NCBI RefSeq assembly: GCF_022376445.1
Contig: NW_025954993.1
Coordinates: 62,001-126,000, forward strand
Source of the DNA: Fomitopsis serialis
Taxonomy: Eukaryota > Basidiomycota > Agaricomycetes > Polyporales > Fomitopsidaceae
Direction: 5' to 3'
Length of the DNA: 64,000 bases
Every line of letters starts with the position of its first letter. Positions within the stretch are counted from its first letter, which is position 1. The position numbers and the translations under genes are program-made. Below are positions 46,331 to 58,840 of this stretch, piece after piece. A model generated the notes under the pieces. It made no database searches. It was not told where the DNA came from and was given only the letters and a program-made list of their open reading frames with translations.

Positions 46331-48107
46331 CGCTCGCTCGTCCGTGAGCCCGCGCCTCGTACGTGAGCCCGTGCCTCGTACGGCATGTCGATGCATGCTT
46401 CAAGGCACCCCAAGGAGGCCCCAACTAACACAAGGACGAGTCACCGCAAGGAGAGGAGCAGGAAGGTCGACAGAGAGGAGAAATGAGAAGGGCTGACTGC
46501 GGTAATTACCCCCGCCTGTCGCCCTCCACCCTTCTTCACACAATCGCGCGACGCACCCCGGCCTCGTCCTCTCTACATCCCCACTCCATGCATACGCCCT
46601 TGCTCGACATTCTCGCTACCCCAGGAGGCTCTCATCTGCCCGTTTCCGTCTGTCTGTCGCCGATTTCGTTGGCCTACTGTCTTACCTGTTCGCCGTCTCG
46701 CCTACCCACCTACTGTCACGGTTTTGTCTACCGTGTTGCCTATCTACTTGCCTATCTACCATATTACCCACCAACCAGTGTCCTGCTCATCTCTCCTATC
46801 CTACTGTCTTGCCTGCCATCTCCCACATGGCTCGACTTGCTGTTCCGCTCACCCACCGTCTTGTACATTGGCCGTTCGCGTTGCCTGCCGTCTTGTTTGC
46901 CCACCATCTCACACACTCGCCGACCTGTTTCTCGAGTTCGAACATGTAGCAAGCCAGTGTATGAGGAACTCAGTCTCTTGAAAATGAGTGTGAAGGCAAA
47001 TGAGACTGAGATGCATTGTCTGTGAAGTTAGGTATATAATACTAGTAACGATAATCAATATCTTGGACGAGAGGGAGCATGGGTGAGACTACTACTACTT
47101 CGAAATACCATAATCATATGTTCAGTACAATCCTTGTTATGATTCAGTGGTATAGAAGTATGAAGGAGCGGACAACGAGTATGCAGCCAGAGAGTGCTCA
47201 TTAAATATGTGAACTCTCTCCAGTGATTTGCCCTCGCACATTGCCTCGGTCATGTCCCCGAGTCGCCCGGGATGGTCTTGTTCTCATTATAACTTCCCCT
47301 CTGTGCTGCCATATGCTATGAGACTTTGTACCAAGCATAAATATATGTAGTACATGGCCAGTATACAATTCTGTGAGAATTGAACCGTGGGATGCATTTG
47401 TCTAAGACATGCTCTCCATGTATAACCTTCTTAGCTATCTCAAGCTATAACATTGCCAGATTGCTTCGTGGAATTGCCAGCAGCAACATATACCATAGGC
47501 ACAGCATGAATACAACTCCTGTATGCATTTGATTGTGACAATTGTCTTGCAGAAGCTGAGAACTAATCCACATGCCTCTCAATATCTCCAAACAACACAG
47601 CATTTTTGAAACATATCCGAAGATCCTCTTCTCATATGAGCTGAGATTACACAAAGTCAAAGTGCTCTTTACATATACAACAATGAGGCTAATGGCCTAC
47701 GTGAGTGGCTTGCCTAATCTACTACTATAGTTCCACAGCAAATTCAGTAGATCAGCGAAGTATCATCATTGTCAATTGCTCATGAATCACTCTAAGTCTC
47801 TGACAGAACAAGGGTTACCTCAATGTCTTGCCGTTGCATCTCTATTTGCTGATATACCCACCATAAAGACTGTCTATAGAGTCATATAGACCCAGTACAA
47901 ACTTATAGGACATGTTCAATAATACATCCACACCATTGGCCCCAAACCAATGAGCAAACAGCATACAGTGTTGCACGTACATACCATTCAAGTTGAGTCG
48001 AGAATCAAGATGCATACTCTCCGCCTTGTCCGTCTTGTCAAGGTGGACATCCGATAATGTCAAGGAGGTTATCAAGACAGTGAGTGTCAAGGAGGCTTCT
48101 TGACCAG
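46331..48107. other. Interior of element 2, AT-rich part without a supported gene
   Basis: From about 47000 to 48000 the base composition shifts abruptly to AT-rich, with short frames only. A minus-strand frame at 47445-47660 is low-quality. No transposase, reverse transcriptase or helicase motif was found in either strand. Confidence 0.45.
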
Positions 48108-48362
48108 TCCGTCTTGACATGCCCGTCTTGACATGCCCGTCTTGACATGCCCGTCTTGACATGTCCGTCTTAACATGTCCGTCTTAACATGTCCGTCTTA
48201 ACATGTCCGTCTTAACATGTCCGTCTTAACATGTCCGTCTTAACATGTCTGTCTTAAAATGTCCGTCTTGACATTGTCCGTCTTGACATTGTCCGTCTTG
48301 ACATTGTCCGTCTTGACATTGTCCGTCTTGACATTGTCCGTCTTGACATTGTCCGTCTTGAT
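48108..48362. repeat. 14-bp then 15-bp tandem repeat (GTCTTGACATGCCC type)
   Basis: About eleven 14-bp units (GTCTTGACATGCCC, drifting to GTCTTAACATGTCC) followed by about six 15-bp units (GTCTTGACATTGTCC), all in line. The added T that makes the 15-bp unit is present in every later copy. Leu/Ser/Val repeat frames here are artefacts. Confidence 0.92.
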
Positions 48363-48611
48363 ACCTCCAAGAAGGCTTCTTCAATATGCTCGCCATCTTG
48401 ACATCCTCCTTGACACTTTCCGCCTTGAAACATCATTGGCATTTGCCCGCCTAGATACCTCCTTAACACGTTGGTATTGACGAAGATGAGCCAACCATTA
48501 GTTACCTTGGGTCAAAAAGGTCTTAGTGAGTAAGAAGGTCAAGAAGGTCAAGAAGGTCCAAGAAGGTTGGCTGAGTCAAGACGGATATCGGCCAGGAAAG
48601 ATACCTCAGCT

Positions 48612-49245
48612 GATGCTCGGCTCATGCATTGTCTTGGGTGAGACAAGACAGTCGGCTGAATCCAGACTGTGGTCGGCTACAGATTTTCTCCAGCCGAGAG
48701 TCGGATAGTGCATCGTCTTGGGCGAGACAAGAAGGTCGGCTGGATCAAGACGGTGGTCGGCTGCAAAAGCTTTGCAGCCGAGAGTCGGATAGTGCATCAT
48801 CTTGGGCGAGACAAGAAGGTCGGCTGGATCAAGACGGTGGTCGGCTGCAAAAGCTTTGCAGCCGAGAGTCGGATAGTGCATCGTCTTGGGCGAGACAAGA
48901 AGGTCGGCTGGATCAAGACGGTGGTCGGCTGCAAAAGCTTTGCAGCCGAGAGTCGGATAGTGCATCGTCTTGGGCGAGACAAGAAGGTCGGCTGGATCAA
49001 GACGGTGGTCGGCTGCAAAAGCTTTGCAGCCGAGAGTCGGATAGTGCATCGTCTTGGGCGAGACAAGAAGGTCGGCTGGATCAAGACGGTGGTCGGCTGC
49101 AAAAGCTTTCCAGCCGAGAGTCGGATAGTGCATCGTCTTGGGCGAGACAAGAAGGTCGGCTGGATCAAGACGGTGGTCGGCTGCAAAAGCTTTCCAGCCG
49201 AGAGTCGGATAGTGCATCATCTTGGGTGAGACAGAATGGTCGGCT
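48612..49245. repeat. 84-bp minisatellite at the right end of element 2
   Basis: Six nearly identical 84-bp units start at 48696, 48780, 48864, 48948, 49032 and 49116, with a diverged unit before and a partial one after. Each unit contains GTCGGCTG twice and CAGCCGA once, and a 9-bp stem (GGCTGCAAA, AGC, TTTGCAGCC). In the last two units the stem is spoiled by TTTCCAGCC. Because 84 is a multiple of three and several frames lack stops, 180- to 280-codon open frames appear on both strands; none is a gene. Confidence 0.93.
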
Positions 49246-49445
49246 GGGCGAGAATGTCTGGGTCAGCCAATCATCCCACGCACCGCCTTGCCCGCCTTGT
49301 GCCGCCTTGCCCGCCTTGTGCTCGGCCGACTCAATCACCTTCCATGAGACGGTTGTGGTCGGCCGAGGTCGGCCCATCCCATCCCATTCCACGAGACTGC
49401 ACGTCGGCTGTACCATGGTCATCCATGAGACAGCTGAATGGGCTC

Positions 49446-51429
49446 GAGGGTCTACGCCCGTCCACATATTGGGGCCGTAAGTGTGGTGATTGGGCAGATG
49501 AAATGAACAGGCTCAGCGACAGCGGGCGCTCAATGTCAAGCTCGCACGGACCTCAAGAGCCTCACATGAACCTGTGCGAAACTACGAACGAGGCGAGGAC
49601 TCTACTTACGTGCGTGTTCGGATGGAACACTGACACGTACCGCGAAAAAAGGGGAGGTTCAAGGCGTCTGTCACGCAGAGGTGAGGCAAACTCGAGGGCT
49701 ATGGAATGATGCAAGAACGATGTGCGAGTTTGCTGCGAAACGGATTACTGGAATCGTCAGGTCGGCTGCTCCGATCGTGAGGACGACGGTGTCGAGTCGA
49801 TCGACTACCTAACTGAATAGCATCCATGCTCGAGGTGAGAGGGAGAATCGACGTCGCGCGCGCGGTGGACGGTCACCAGAGCCGGCGCCTGACCGCGAAT
49901 TGGCGCTCGTGTCTCGCACGCGCTCCACAACTTGCTTCCGCCCACGACAGTCGACTTTGTGCCCTCGACAGAGATGACTTCTTGCTCCCCGTGTCTGGCA
50001 TGTGCGGCGGTCCCTCTTAGTCAAAATGTGAAGCGACAGATGCTACCACTGGAGCCTGCCCATACCGCTGAATGCACTACACTGAGGCTGCCTTTCGACA
50101 TCCCCTTTGCTTCGCCAGACCGATGCTTACCTCTTCCTTTCCTCGTCTCTCCTCCCTCAAACAGTGATCTCGTTCTCTAAGTGCAGCAGACACGGCGGTT
50201 ATTGTAACACCGTGGGCCGCGCTCGGCGTAGATACGCACGGATGCGAGGAGCCTTCTTTTCGCGAGCATGCATCGCGGGTTCGTTCTTTCTGTGTACGTG
50301 CTTCCGAATGACTGAGTACGTGTAAGCTCACTTTCGCTAGCTAATATTGCCGTATCGCCGCGACGGATGTCAACCAAACAGCACAAAGCCCGAATTGGTC
50401 GTGCTAGGATTTCCGAACGCTACAAGGACCTTCGGACGGACGACGTGACGGAGAGCAGCCCTTGGTTGCGCCTCATATCATGCGGCTCTCACCTTGGCGC
50501 CATCTCTGTAGGCGGTAGTTGGGACGCGGTATTGCTGAGGAATCGTCGCTCCGGTCGCCGCGATTGTTTGGGTGTCCACTGCTCAGCATCCGGTATGCGA
50601 CGCCTCCCTAAGGTCAGTAATACGTCCCCGCTTTTCACGACCTCTGTTGACGTTCGACTTGTGCTCAGGATCGTCTTCTTCTTCAGACTTCGCATAACTA
50701 AGTCAAGAACATATGCGTATCCGTCATGCACTAAGACACTCGGAGACGGCGACCAATGGGTCATCCACAGGTCGAAGCTATGCATCGCACACCGCCGCGG
50801 TCCGGTCTACAGCCATAACAACAGGTGTGCCATCCGCGAACGTACTCCACACCGTCTAAACATTCTGAATTGGCTCATCGTGGTAGCGTGTAAAATGATC
50901 TCACAGCGACGGGAGCGTACAGGTGCCCACTTGCACGATCGTCGAGCGAGACTCCTGCCGTGGAACCCTGCATCCTAATCTACTCGCGCTTGTCGCCCCT
51001 CACGTCTTACGCCATAGCTTGACCGACGACCTTATCCCCATCTCGTGGATTCGAGGCGAACAGCCTCGAGATGGCATACTCACGCATCGATGTTTCCTCT
51101 CTGGATAGGCATCGAGGAGGAGGTGATGCACTGCGTTACTGCACTAGACTCAGTATTGCTTGGCTTAGTGACTTGTGCAGGCCTCTTTCCGAGCCGTTCT
51201 CGTACCTCTGGTATCACGCATCCTAGACTACCGTCTCGCGTACTGAATGAAAAGCGTTGCCGCACCTATCACAACGAACTTTGTAGTGCCACGCTCACGG
51301 GGAATTGTGAATCCTTAGATACTTATGTATCAGCTTCGCAGTAGGGGTTGTCTCGAACATTGCTGTTATGTCCGTGCCGTGGTCCTGTTGGATAGTTGGG
51401 ACTAAACCGTGGAGGGGTAATTAGTATCC
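49446..51429. other. Right flank of unit B and adjoining sequence, no supported gene
   Basis: Bases 49446-49700 resemble 23870-24130 of unit A (for example GAAATGA.C.GGCTC.GCGAC and TTACGTGCGTGTTCGG). From about 49700 to 51430 there is no match elsewhere in the window; this could be another insertion or sequence lost from A. A 203-codon open frame at 50367-50978 has no recognisable domain and no intron pattern. Confidence 0.4.
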
Positions 51430-54400
51430 GCGAAGCGCCCAAGATCACATCTTTACACTTGAGCCGGACCGAGAGGAGGCGAATTTAGCATCCGGGGAGC
51501 GCCCAAGATCACATCTTTACCGGTCGCCTCTGTGCGCGTCTGCGCTGTCTCAATGTCTGTCTTCGATCACTCATCGCTCCTCCGCAGTACACCCATGGGC
51601 CACGCACGGAGAGCGCTGGGACTAGTGCGCGCCGCACATCAACGCTCGTGAGATTGACGGAATGTGGGGGACTTGGTCGCTGAGTAGTAAGTACAGGAGA
51701 GTCCAAGTTCGCCGGGATCGGACGACTCAGAGGAGGGCTGAACCTCGGTGAGTGGAACAACACGCAATGATGCGAGTCGTCTTGCTCACCCTCCTTGTAC
51801 GGGTTTCTTTACAGAGCTATGTCACAAGTGACTGGTACGCCTGGCAGGTGTCGTTGCGACCTTGACGTTGTCGCAGGTCGTCGTCTGCATAAGTATCCAC
51901 TCTGGTAACCACAGAATCATTAGTTGAATAGGCGTTTATGACCTCACTGCAGGGTTTTCGACCGACGTGGCCGTGCAACGGGTGGCGGTCGCTTAGCGGG
52001 AAGTCAGTCTTCAGCCTTCCTCTCACAGGGATCGGTCCCACGCAGGTTCCACGCCCTCGTCGGCAACCTCACCCTCTTTACAATTCCGCGAACCATACCT
52101 CAGCTCTGCATTTTACACTGTCTTGTCTTGTCGCCTTCCAAGACAGGTGCGTCTACCGCGTCTCGTTATCACCGCTAGGACACACGCTCGCGCTCGTTCA
52201 GCGCGATGCCGGTGATTGGTGGGCCCACCCACACCTCCGAGCAGATGCTGCAGATCTCGCCATGGCTTTCAGGCGTCGATGAGGCATGTTTCATCTCGCT
52301 GTCGTGTACCTGGACGTCCGACCCGATGCGTATGTCGTTTATTACGCTAGGATGTGTCCACGACGTCGGCGAGCGACGTCGAACGCCTCATACGCCGCAG
52401 CAACGCGGAGATTTGTCTCCCTGTGGCAGCTACACGTTCAACTAGAGCCGCGTGTCTGAGGAATAATGAGGAGGCTATCACATTTTGCTCCTCCGGGGAA
52501 TCCCAGATGAATTGCGGGGACACGTGGTCTTTCGCAGAGCGGTCGCAGGTGCGTATTTACGGTGCGATCTCTGTAAGGTGCCACACTGATGCGAGGATTA
52601 CAGCGTCCCACCATCGTCGATACTCGAACTTCTTTGAGCGAACCACGCACGTACTACAGGCGTTGTCTCCGTGTCCTCCAGTCAGCAGACACGACCCTGT
52701 CCCCGCCCCACCCCTTCTCATCATCCGGCAAGACCCCGTAGTGGTCTCGAACGATCTTCGAATGCCGCATTGCGCGTCCGTGTGTAGGCGTCGATGTCGC
52801 AGTCGGGCTTGTGGCGTAGGAGGGCAGCGCGGAGAAGCGCTGTGTGAGTCTGCGGGGATCCAAGGCACAGATGGCCTGGCTGCGAGGTGGTACGTGGTAG
52901 CTACCCTCGTGCGTTCGATCCTTGCTGACGACTTATGCTTTCGCTGTGCTGCTGTTTGTATGATTAGAACGTCGAACGATGCTCGTCGTCGTGACACGGG
53001 AGGTGAGCAGGATCATTTCGTGAGCGGGTGGCGATCGGTGCTTACCTGTCCATCCATTGCTCGTCATCCTCTGATGCATACGGCGCACCCCAGATAAGGT
53101 TTAGCTTGGGCGTGGTACACCCGTCGTCGCCCTTCGAGACTGATTTGTCTCGGATGTGGTGAGTCCAACATCATTCACTCGCAGCGATTCAGTTACAACC
53201 TTCGAAGATGGTTTATGGCATGGTGCCTGCTAGTTACCGTGGGCGCTGGGATGCACAGAAGACGGACCGTACCGACGGATGCAATGGAAGACAGATCTCG
53301 TGGACACTACCCCTTCCACGACAACCTCTCAGGCTTAGCGATCGGGACACGAAGAGCAAGTACGTACTGGGGATCATTTTGCGTAGCGATGTCAAAGGTC
53401 ATACAACACAGCACGCGAAACGGCTTGACCAAGCACAAAAGCATTCGACCAACCAAGGTTAAAGACTTCGCAGGTTCAGACAGCTTCGTCGCTCGCCCAT
53501 TCGACCGCACCCAACGTGGGCGACGCGCTGTTAGACATCGAGATCGGCACGAAGGCGGGCCTGTAAAGCTTACCACCCTTGTCAAATGTTGCCGCCCCCG
53601 GCCTGCTGCAAACGCATTTATGCGCAGTGCGTCTCCCAGACCCGGTTCCGTCCGCTACAACCAGGTACATCCCCCTCGCTTGTGATGCGCGTCTCAACCA
53701 CCGATGATCCCACCGTCCAGCCAATTCCCATTCCCGTTATGAGATGCTCGGCGTCTCGTCCGCCTTCTCCTCGTCGACCTGTTACAACACCCTGGAATAT
53801 CTCTACGCGACCCAACTGACCAACTTCTTGGACAATGCGCGGAAGTGCAGCGTGTCCGCAAACATCATCGTCCCACCTGCGTCTTTGCTGGATGGACAAT
53901 GATCCGACCTGGCCGCTCGGAAGAAATCGTCGCCTGATAGGCAGACGTGAGCGAGCTTCGCTCTGTACTCATTCATCCAACTGACTTTGTCTTTCAACAG
54001 GCCAGGATGCCCGATAGGCCCTGAGTACTGAGTCAAGACATGCTCATCGACCACAATCAAGGCAATGAGCCACATTCGTCAGCCGCGCGCCCGCTGGAGC
54101 GAAAGTTGAGCAAAAGACCTTCCAATGTTCCGACGCTCGTCTGGTTCCGGCTATCGTGTCGGATTAGGGCGCGAGTGCGCTATCATCGCAGAGATCGCGG
54201 TCGTGGGTCGGTTCGTACAGACGTCGACCGGTTCTGTATAATCCTTTCCAGCTCAAGTCCTGCGCTTCGACGAAACGAGGCTAATAACTGAAGATTATGG
54301 ATGCTGACCATAGATGCGTCAGATCTATGTGTGAGTGAGCTACGTTCCGCAAATAGGTACACATCGTACCTCGTATTGTTGCTAGCCAATTGGGCCTCAA

Positions 54401-57400
54401 CACACTCATTGACTCTGGCCGAGAAAGGGGAGCACAGGCCGAGGACAGCAAGTCTCGTTGGTCATTTACGGCGACTGTCTACCTCTCGCGAAACCTCTGC
54501 GGACTCGAGTGCGTGTGCACTGTGCTTGTGGGCGTTGCGGTGGTAACTAGGTAGATTGTTGTAGTAGTTGCACTGAGTTCGTATCATTGGCAGGACGAGT
54601 TGCACTTTATGTCAATAATGTATCCACATTCATTATGCATAGATAAGCACGAATACAAAACGGACTGGTGCTACTGCAAGACGCACACAACGCGAGCAGA
54701 GACATAAGCAAATCTGGTGGTGCAACGACAACCGACCGAGACGCGAGTCGCAGACACGATGAGGATAGTACGAGACCGTAACTACAGTCGGCGTGTTGAG
54801 AGGAGTCGCCGTCGTGGAACGTCGCCATCTCGTCTTATGCACATCAAGTGACGCGACCAACACAGCGATGTACGCGAAGGGCTCGTCCGGGTGAGGCTTC
54901 CGATGTCATGATCAAGACGAGAGAACGTCGTGGTACGTTCGCTGGGTCCGACGAGTCAACAGCCCCGGGCCCCGGTAATAGCTGAGCGGCCGGTCCGAGT
55001 CATACAACGGAAGCTACGGGTCTGCGTTTGCGACGTCGTCGCCGCCTCCACACTTACCAGCATGCGATCGGCCTCGCGTAGCTTCTCGAAGTGCAATGGA
55101 CCGCTTGCGTACTTAGTTCATGGAGGGTCTAGCACGATGTACGGACGGGTCTATGACAAACAGGTGTGAGTACGACGAGATTGAGTGGGTGCGCAGCAGG
55201 CTAACTGTCTTCTCACCTGCTAGGCATGGCTATAGCGTCTAGACCGCCAACGAACAGATCCGATTTTGGACGAAACGGCAGTCGTGTTTGTTATTGATGG
55301 CCTAATCACGACCCCGCGACGCTGTAGACTTCGAATACATCGGCGACAACTACCCCATGAGCAGTCCTCACTGACAGAATCAACTGATGCTAAGGGACCA
55401 CACCTTGGGAGTCTGCCGAGCTTCATAACCGCACATGTGCGTACGCATGTCAGGCATCGTCGCTCCTCAGCCACAAAAATGAGCCGAGGAATATCAGGAG
55501 ACATATGCTCACCTTGCCTTGGGCTATGCTGCGACGCCATTCGTGTCTCACCGCATCCCGCGAAGATCTGACGGCGACCACGAAGAATCTACACCAGGTC
55601 AGAGTCTCGGAACGCCTCCAATACGGATCCCAGTATCCTGTGATTACTGTCTGTGTGACGGCTCGCGCGGGTCTGGAATGGTCTCCAAGACGTCTGTCGG
55701 TCCGCGTTTCTGCGGTTCGTGAGCGTGTGGACAAGGACGGAGACGACCTGCATTCGCACCTTTTTCTGCTCGCTACTAGCCTCCTCCATCTTCCCTCTCA
55801 CATCCTCGTCTCCCGCGCAACGCGCACCCAGCCTTCCAACTCCGGCCACATTCTTCCTCCGTCTGAGTGCGTCGTTGCTGACTTCTCTTTCCAGGTTGCT
55901 CGGTGCACGCCGCAGTACAGCGAGTTGATCTCGACTCGTCGTTCTGCGCATTCAACCTTCAGTGAGGTGCGTCCGTGCGTGTTTGATGCGCGTACCGTCT
56001 GACGCGTCCACCAGCTCAGCCCGTGCTCGCCCTCCACGTCTCGTGTCATCCAGCCCGCCCGCCCTGCTGGTGTCTCCGGTACGTACGTCGTGTCCTCATC
56101 CTGACTTCGTGCGTGCTGATGTAGCTCGCCCGTCGTCAGTGAAGATCGCGGCACACGAGACACGGACACGTACCGCCACTCAACCCTCTCCAGCGCTGCT
56201 AGCTCAGGAGGCCATTCTGCGGGTTGCAGAGCAGTCAACCAAGTCGCATATACCGAGCTGGAAAGCGTGGAACGCGTATCGTAGGACACGCGTTCACGGA
56301 CCCTGGCCGTACAGGAGCCCATGGGTGCTAGACGCGACTGTGGTCCGTATCGACGTGAGCGGCGCGTAGAGGCGGCGGTGAGACTGGGAGAGCGAGCTGA
56401 GACTCGGAGCGAGAGAGGTGAGCGGCCCATGGGCGATAGAGGGATTGTTAGGTGCAATATAAGTAGGAGTCGCGACGAGATGCAGCTGGTGTACGATCAG
56501 TCGGCGTTGAGCATTCCAGACGCTTACCCAGCTAATACGGTACAACACGTGGCCTCACGCCACCTGTCCGTGCGCGCCCGACGTCCTCGCGTTGCTGGCC
56601 TGCGGATACGTGGAGCACGTCCAGAGGGGTCGTCCGCTGGCCGAATGGATGCTGCTGTGTGGGAGGTCGAGGCAGCGGCCAGGAACTTGAACCAGTGTGA
56701 AGGAAGGAGGTCTGACGTCAGGAACTCGTCGAGCCGCGCAACTAAATTTAGCGTCCGTCTGTGAAGCGCGCAAGATCGCATCGCTACCGGTCGTCTGCGG
56801 TTGTACCCGACCAGTCGCGTATCAATGCTCCTCCATGATAGACCACCGACGATCCACGTCAAAGCAGGTACGATGTCATCGCGTGTCCTGCATAGCTGGG
56901 GTCCATCCTTCAATTCTCCTGTGCCGATATAAGTCGTCGACGGGTATGTATTCGTCCTACGAGCATACTAGAGTAATGAACGGGTAGGTATTGGCAACGT
57001 ACGGTGCGTTAGTTGATACTGAGCAATCGTTGACACCGTCAGAAGCTGTCCGAAGGGAGTGGTAAGGTTCTGTATTTACAAAATACGGGGCGTGCGCGCA
57101 GACATCACAATGGCGGGGACACAAACGTCCCTGCGAGAAACGAGGATCGCATCTCAATCGGCGTCCGGACAGCCTTCGTTGCCTCCAAACTTCCGGGACG
57201 ACACATCGTCTAATGGGACATGCGAGTCGGACATAGCTTCCCGTTGTGAGGACGTGGGATCGCAAACGACGCGTCGGGTCTCTATGAGGTACAGGGACAT
57301 GAGCAGCCAGCACGGTGAATCCAGATTTAGAACGTACCACGCTTTTCGGGCCTCCTTGATCGAAGGCTCGCCTTGAGCTGGGATATCGAGTCTCCGGGTT

Positions 57401-58840
57401 CTGCGCAGCCTCGCGTTCGGTTCCAGATGGCTGACCTCCGGTTATCGCGGCGTGGAGGGTACTGATGGGGTTGATCTTTGATGATGCCACCTACACAGTA
57501 GACAACCGAGAACTGCGCATACTGAACAATGATCAGACGGAATCACATGCAGACTGAACACGATACGGCAGCCTGCGCGAGTAGCATCACGGGGTAGCAA
57601 ATCAACTACGGCTGCGTGTGTCCAACGACGGGGACATCGGATATCGTAGCAAATTTGCGCTATCGACAAATCGAGCTCACCGTATGTAGCAGATCCTGTT
57701 CAATCCGGGGACCGACGCCGAGTACGACCGCCGTGGGGACCGGGTCAGCTGTATGCACCAGTCTTGGCGGGTGTACACCGTGAGTTTACATGACGTACAG
57801 AGACGCAGTGCGGTTCGCCGCGACTGCGATGAAGACTAAACGCATCATACGAGTGAGCCGGCAACGACCTCTGTACGCATATACTCACCTTCGGGGAGTA
57901 TGATTTGCGAACAGAGCGCGTTCGTCACACTAGGTGTGTGAATCGGTGGGCCGCCGTAGGTGAAAAGCATGTAGTCGGGAGAAAGGGACGTGGTAGATTG
58001 TTCGCAGCCTGTGTTGTGGTACCGGTGGAATGATTGCATTGGAAATTGTTCGGGCAATACCAAGCTCAATCGCGCGCGGGGCTCGACAGACTATGTAAGG
58101 CGAGATCTACTCCATCACAGTGGCTCTTGACCGACACTCCGCCTCGAATGACGGACGTCCCTGTCGACCCGCCGCAGGTCAGCCGATGCTACTACGCACT
58201 TGAGTTGAGTGCTTACTCTGTGACGCGAGAGTCGACAAGGCAGCGGGTGCTTACGGCGATACCAGGCGCGAGAGGAGCAGAGCGTGAGTCAGATTTAAGG
58301 GCGAGATATGATTCCGGACAACCTACTTACCAGCAGCACACGTTCGGATTTGAACTAGCTTTGCTGGCACGTATACCTGTCGTCGTGTCCCGAATCACGC
58401 TATGGTCCGTTGAACGTTAGAGAGGCGCGGTACTCACCCGTAATCACTGCCCGGGCCGCGCACTACCAGTAGAGGGCCAACGAGCGAGAAGGCACACATG
58501 CGGCTTGGCCCACGGTACTCGACGGTCAACGGGATGGTTACTCCAGCAGCGCTGACCTGGCGATGGGTACTTCAGGTGGTCGAGAGACTCAAGTAGAGAT
58601 GCTCCTAGCAAGCCGAACGGACAGGAGCACACAGAGATACGGGGTGGCACGCCGGCGAGACCGATGCCGTTCAGCGGTCGACATTCCTGGGAGGGCGGAT
58701 GCGAGAACCAGCCAGGGACGAAGGGCAACGTAGCGAGGTGTCTTCAAGTCGTATTCATGAACGGGGCCAGAGGAAGCGTGAGCGGGTATGCGTAGAATAT
58801 TGGTGAGTAGCCGGGGAGGAGTGCAGCAGAGGCGGGGCTC
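51430..58840. repeat. Spacer block X2, diverged duplicate of X1
   Basis: Collinear with X1 except for X1-specific insertions and a non-matching middle (53200-55630 here). It holds coding-like debris: a plus segment at 53745-53895 with NTLEYLYATQLTNFLDN and SANIIVPPASLLDGQ, and a minus segment at 58030-57890 with SPDYMLFTYGGPPIHTPS ending at a GTGAGT donor. Neither has been joined into a gene. The short core of X1's 5' part is repeated twice at 51425-51520 (GCGCCCAAGATCACATCTT). Confidence 0.65.

Larger units (their letters stand above)
42385..49445. mobile_element. About 7.06-kb non-autonomous DNA transposon (element 2)
   Basis: Homology between units A and B stops at about 42384 and resumes at about 49446. 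The flanking sequences GAGGGTCCAC (42375-42384) and GAGGGTCTAC (49446-49455) look like a target duplication with one later change. Near-terminal inverted repeats lie at 42391-42445 and 49382-49436. Both start CAGC, and a 26-bp core beginning TACAGCCGACG matches at 24 positions. GCCGAC/GTCGGC motifs crowd both ends. An 8-10 bp duplication and CAG ends recall hAT-type elements, but no transposase was seen, so the class is a guess. The inside is a mosaic of GC-rich tandem repeats, host-like gene fragments and an AT-rich part (47.0-48.0 kb). Confidence 0.75.

Noticed and set aside
45399..46366. Open frames of 184-304 codons rich in S, R, P, L and T
   Set aside because: They are produced by the CT-rich 16-bp repeat field and overlap in several frames.
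48612..49245. CRISPR-like array
   Set aside because: Units are contiguous 84-bp copies without unique spacers, and the genome is eukaryotic.
38559..49445. One giant mobile element carrying cargo genes across 38.6-49.4 kb
   Set aside because: A 380-bp sliver of unit B (42004-42384) lies in the middle in its expected place, so there are two separate insertions; no tyrosine recombinase or other mobility gene was seen.
48629..49480. Long open frames (up to 283 codons) over the 84-bp array, on both strands
   Set aside because: They come from an 84-bp repeat with no stops in several frames; there is no protein-like composition outside the repeat and no start or splice support.
50367..50978. 203-codon open frame
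   Set aside because: No domain, unusual composition, no neighbouring exons and no copy elsewhere in the window; plausible by chance in GC-rich sequence.
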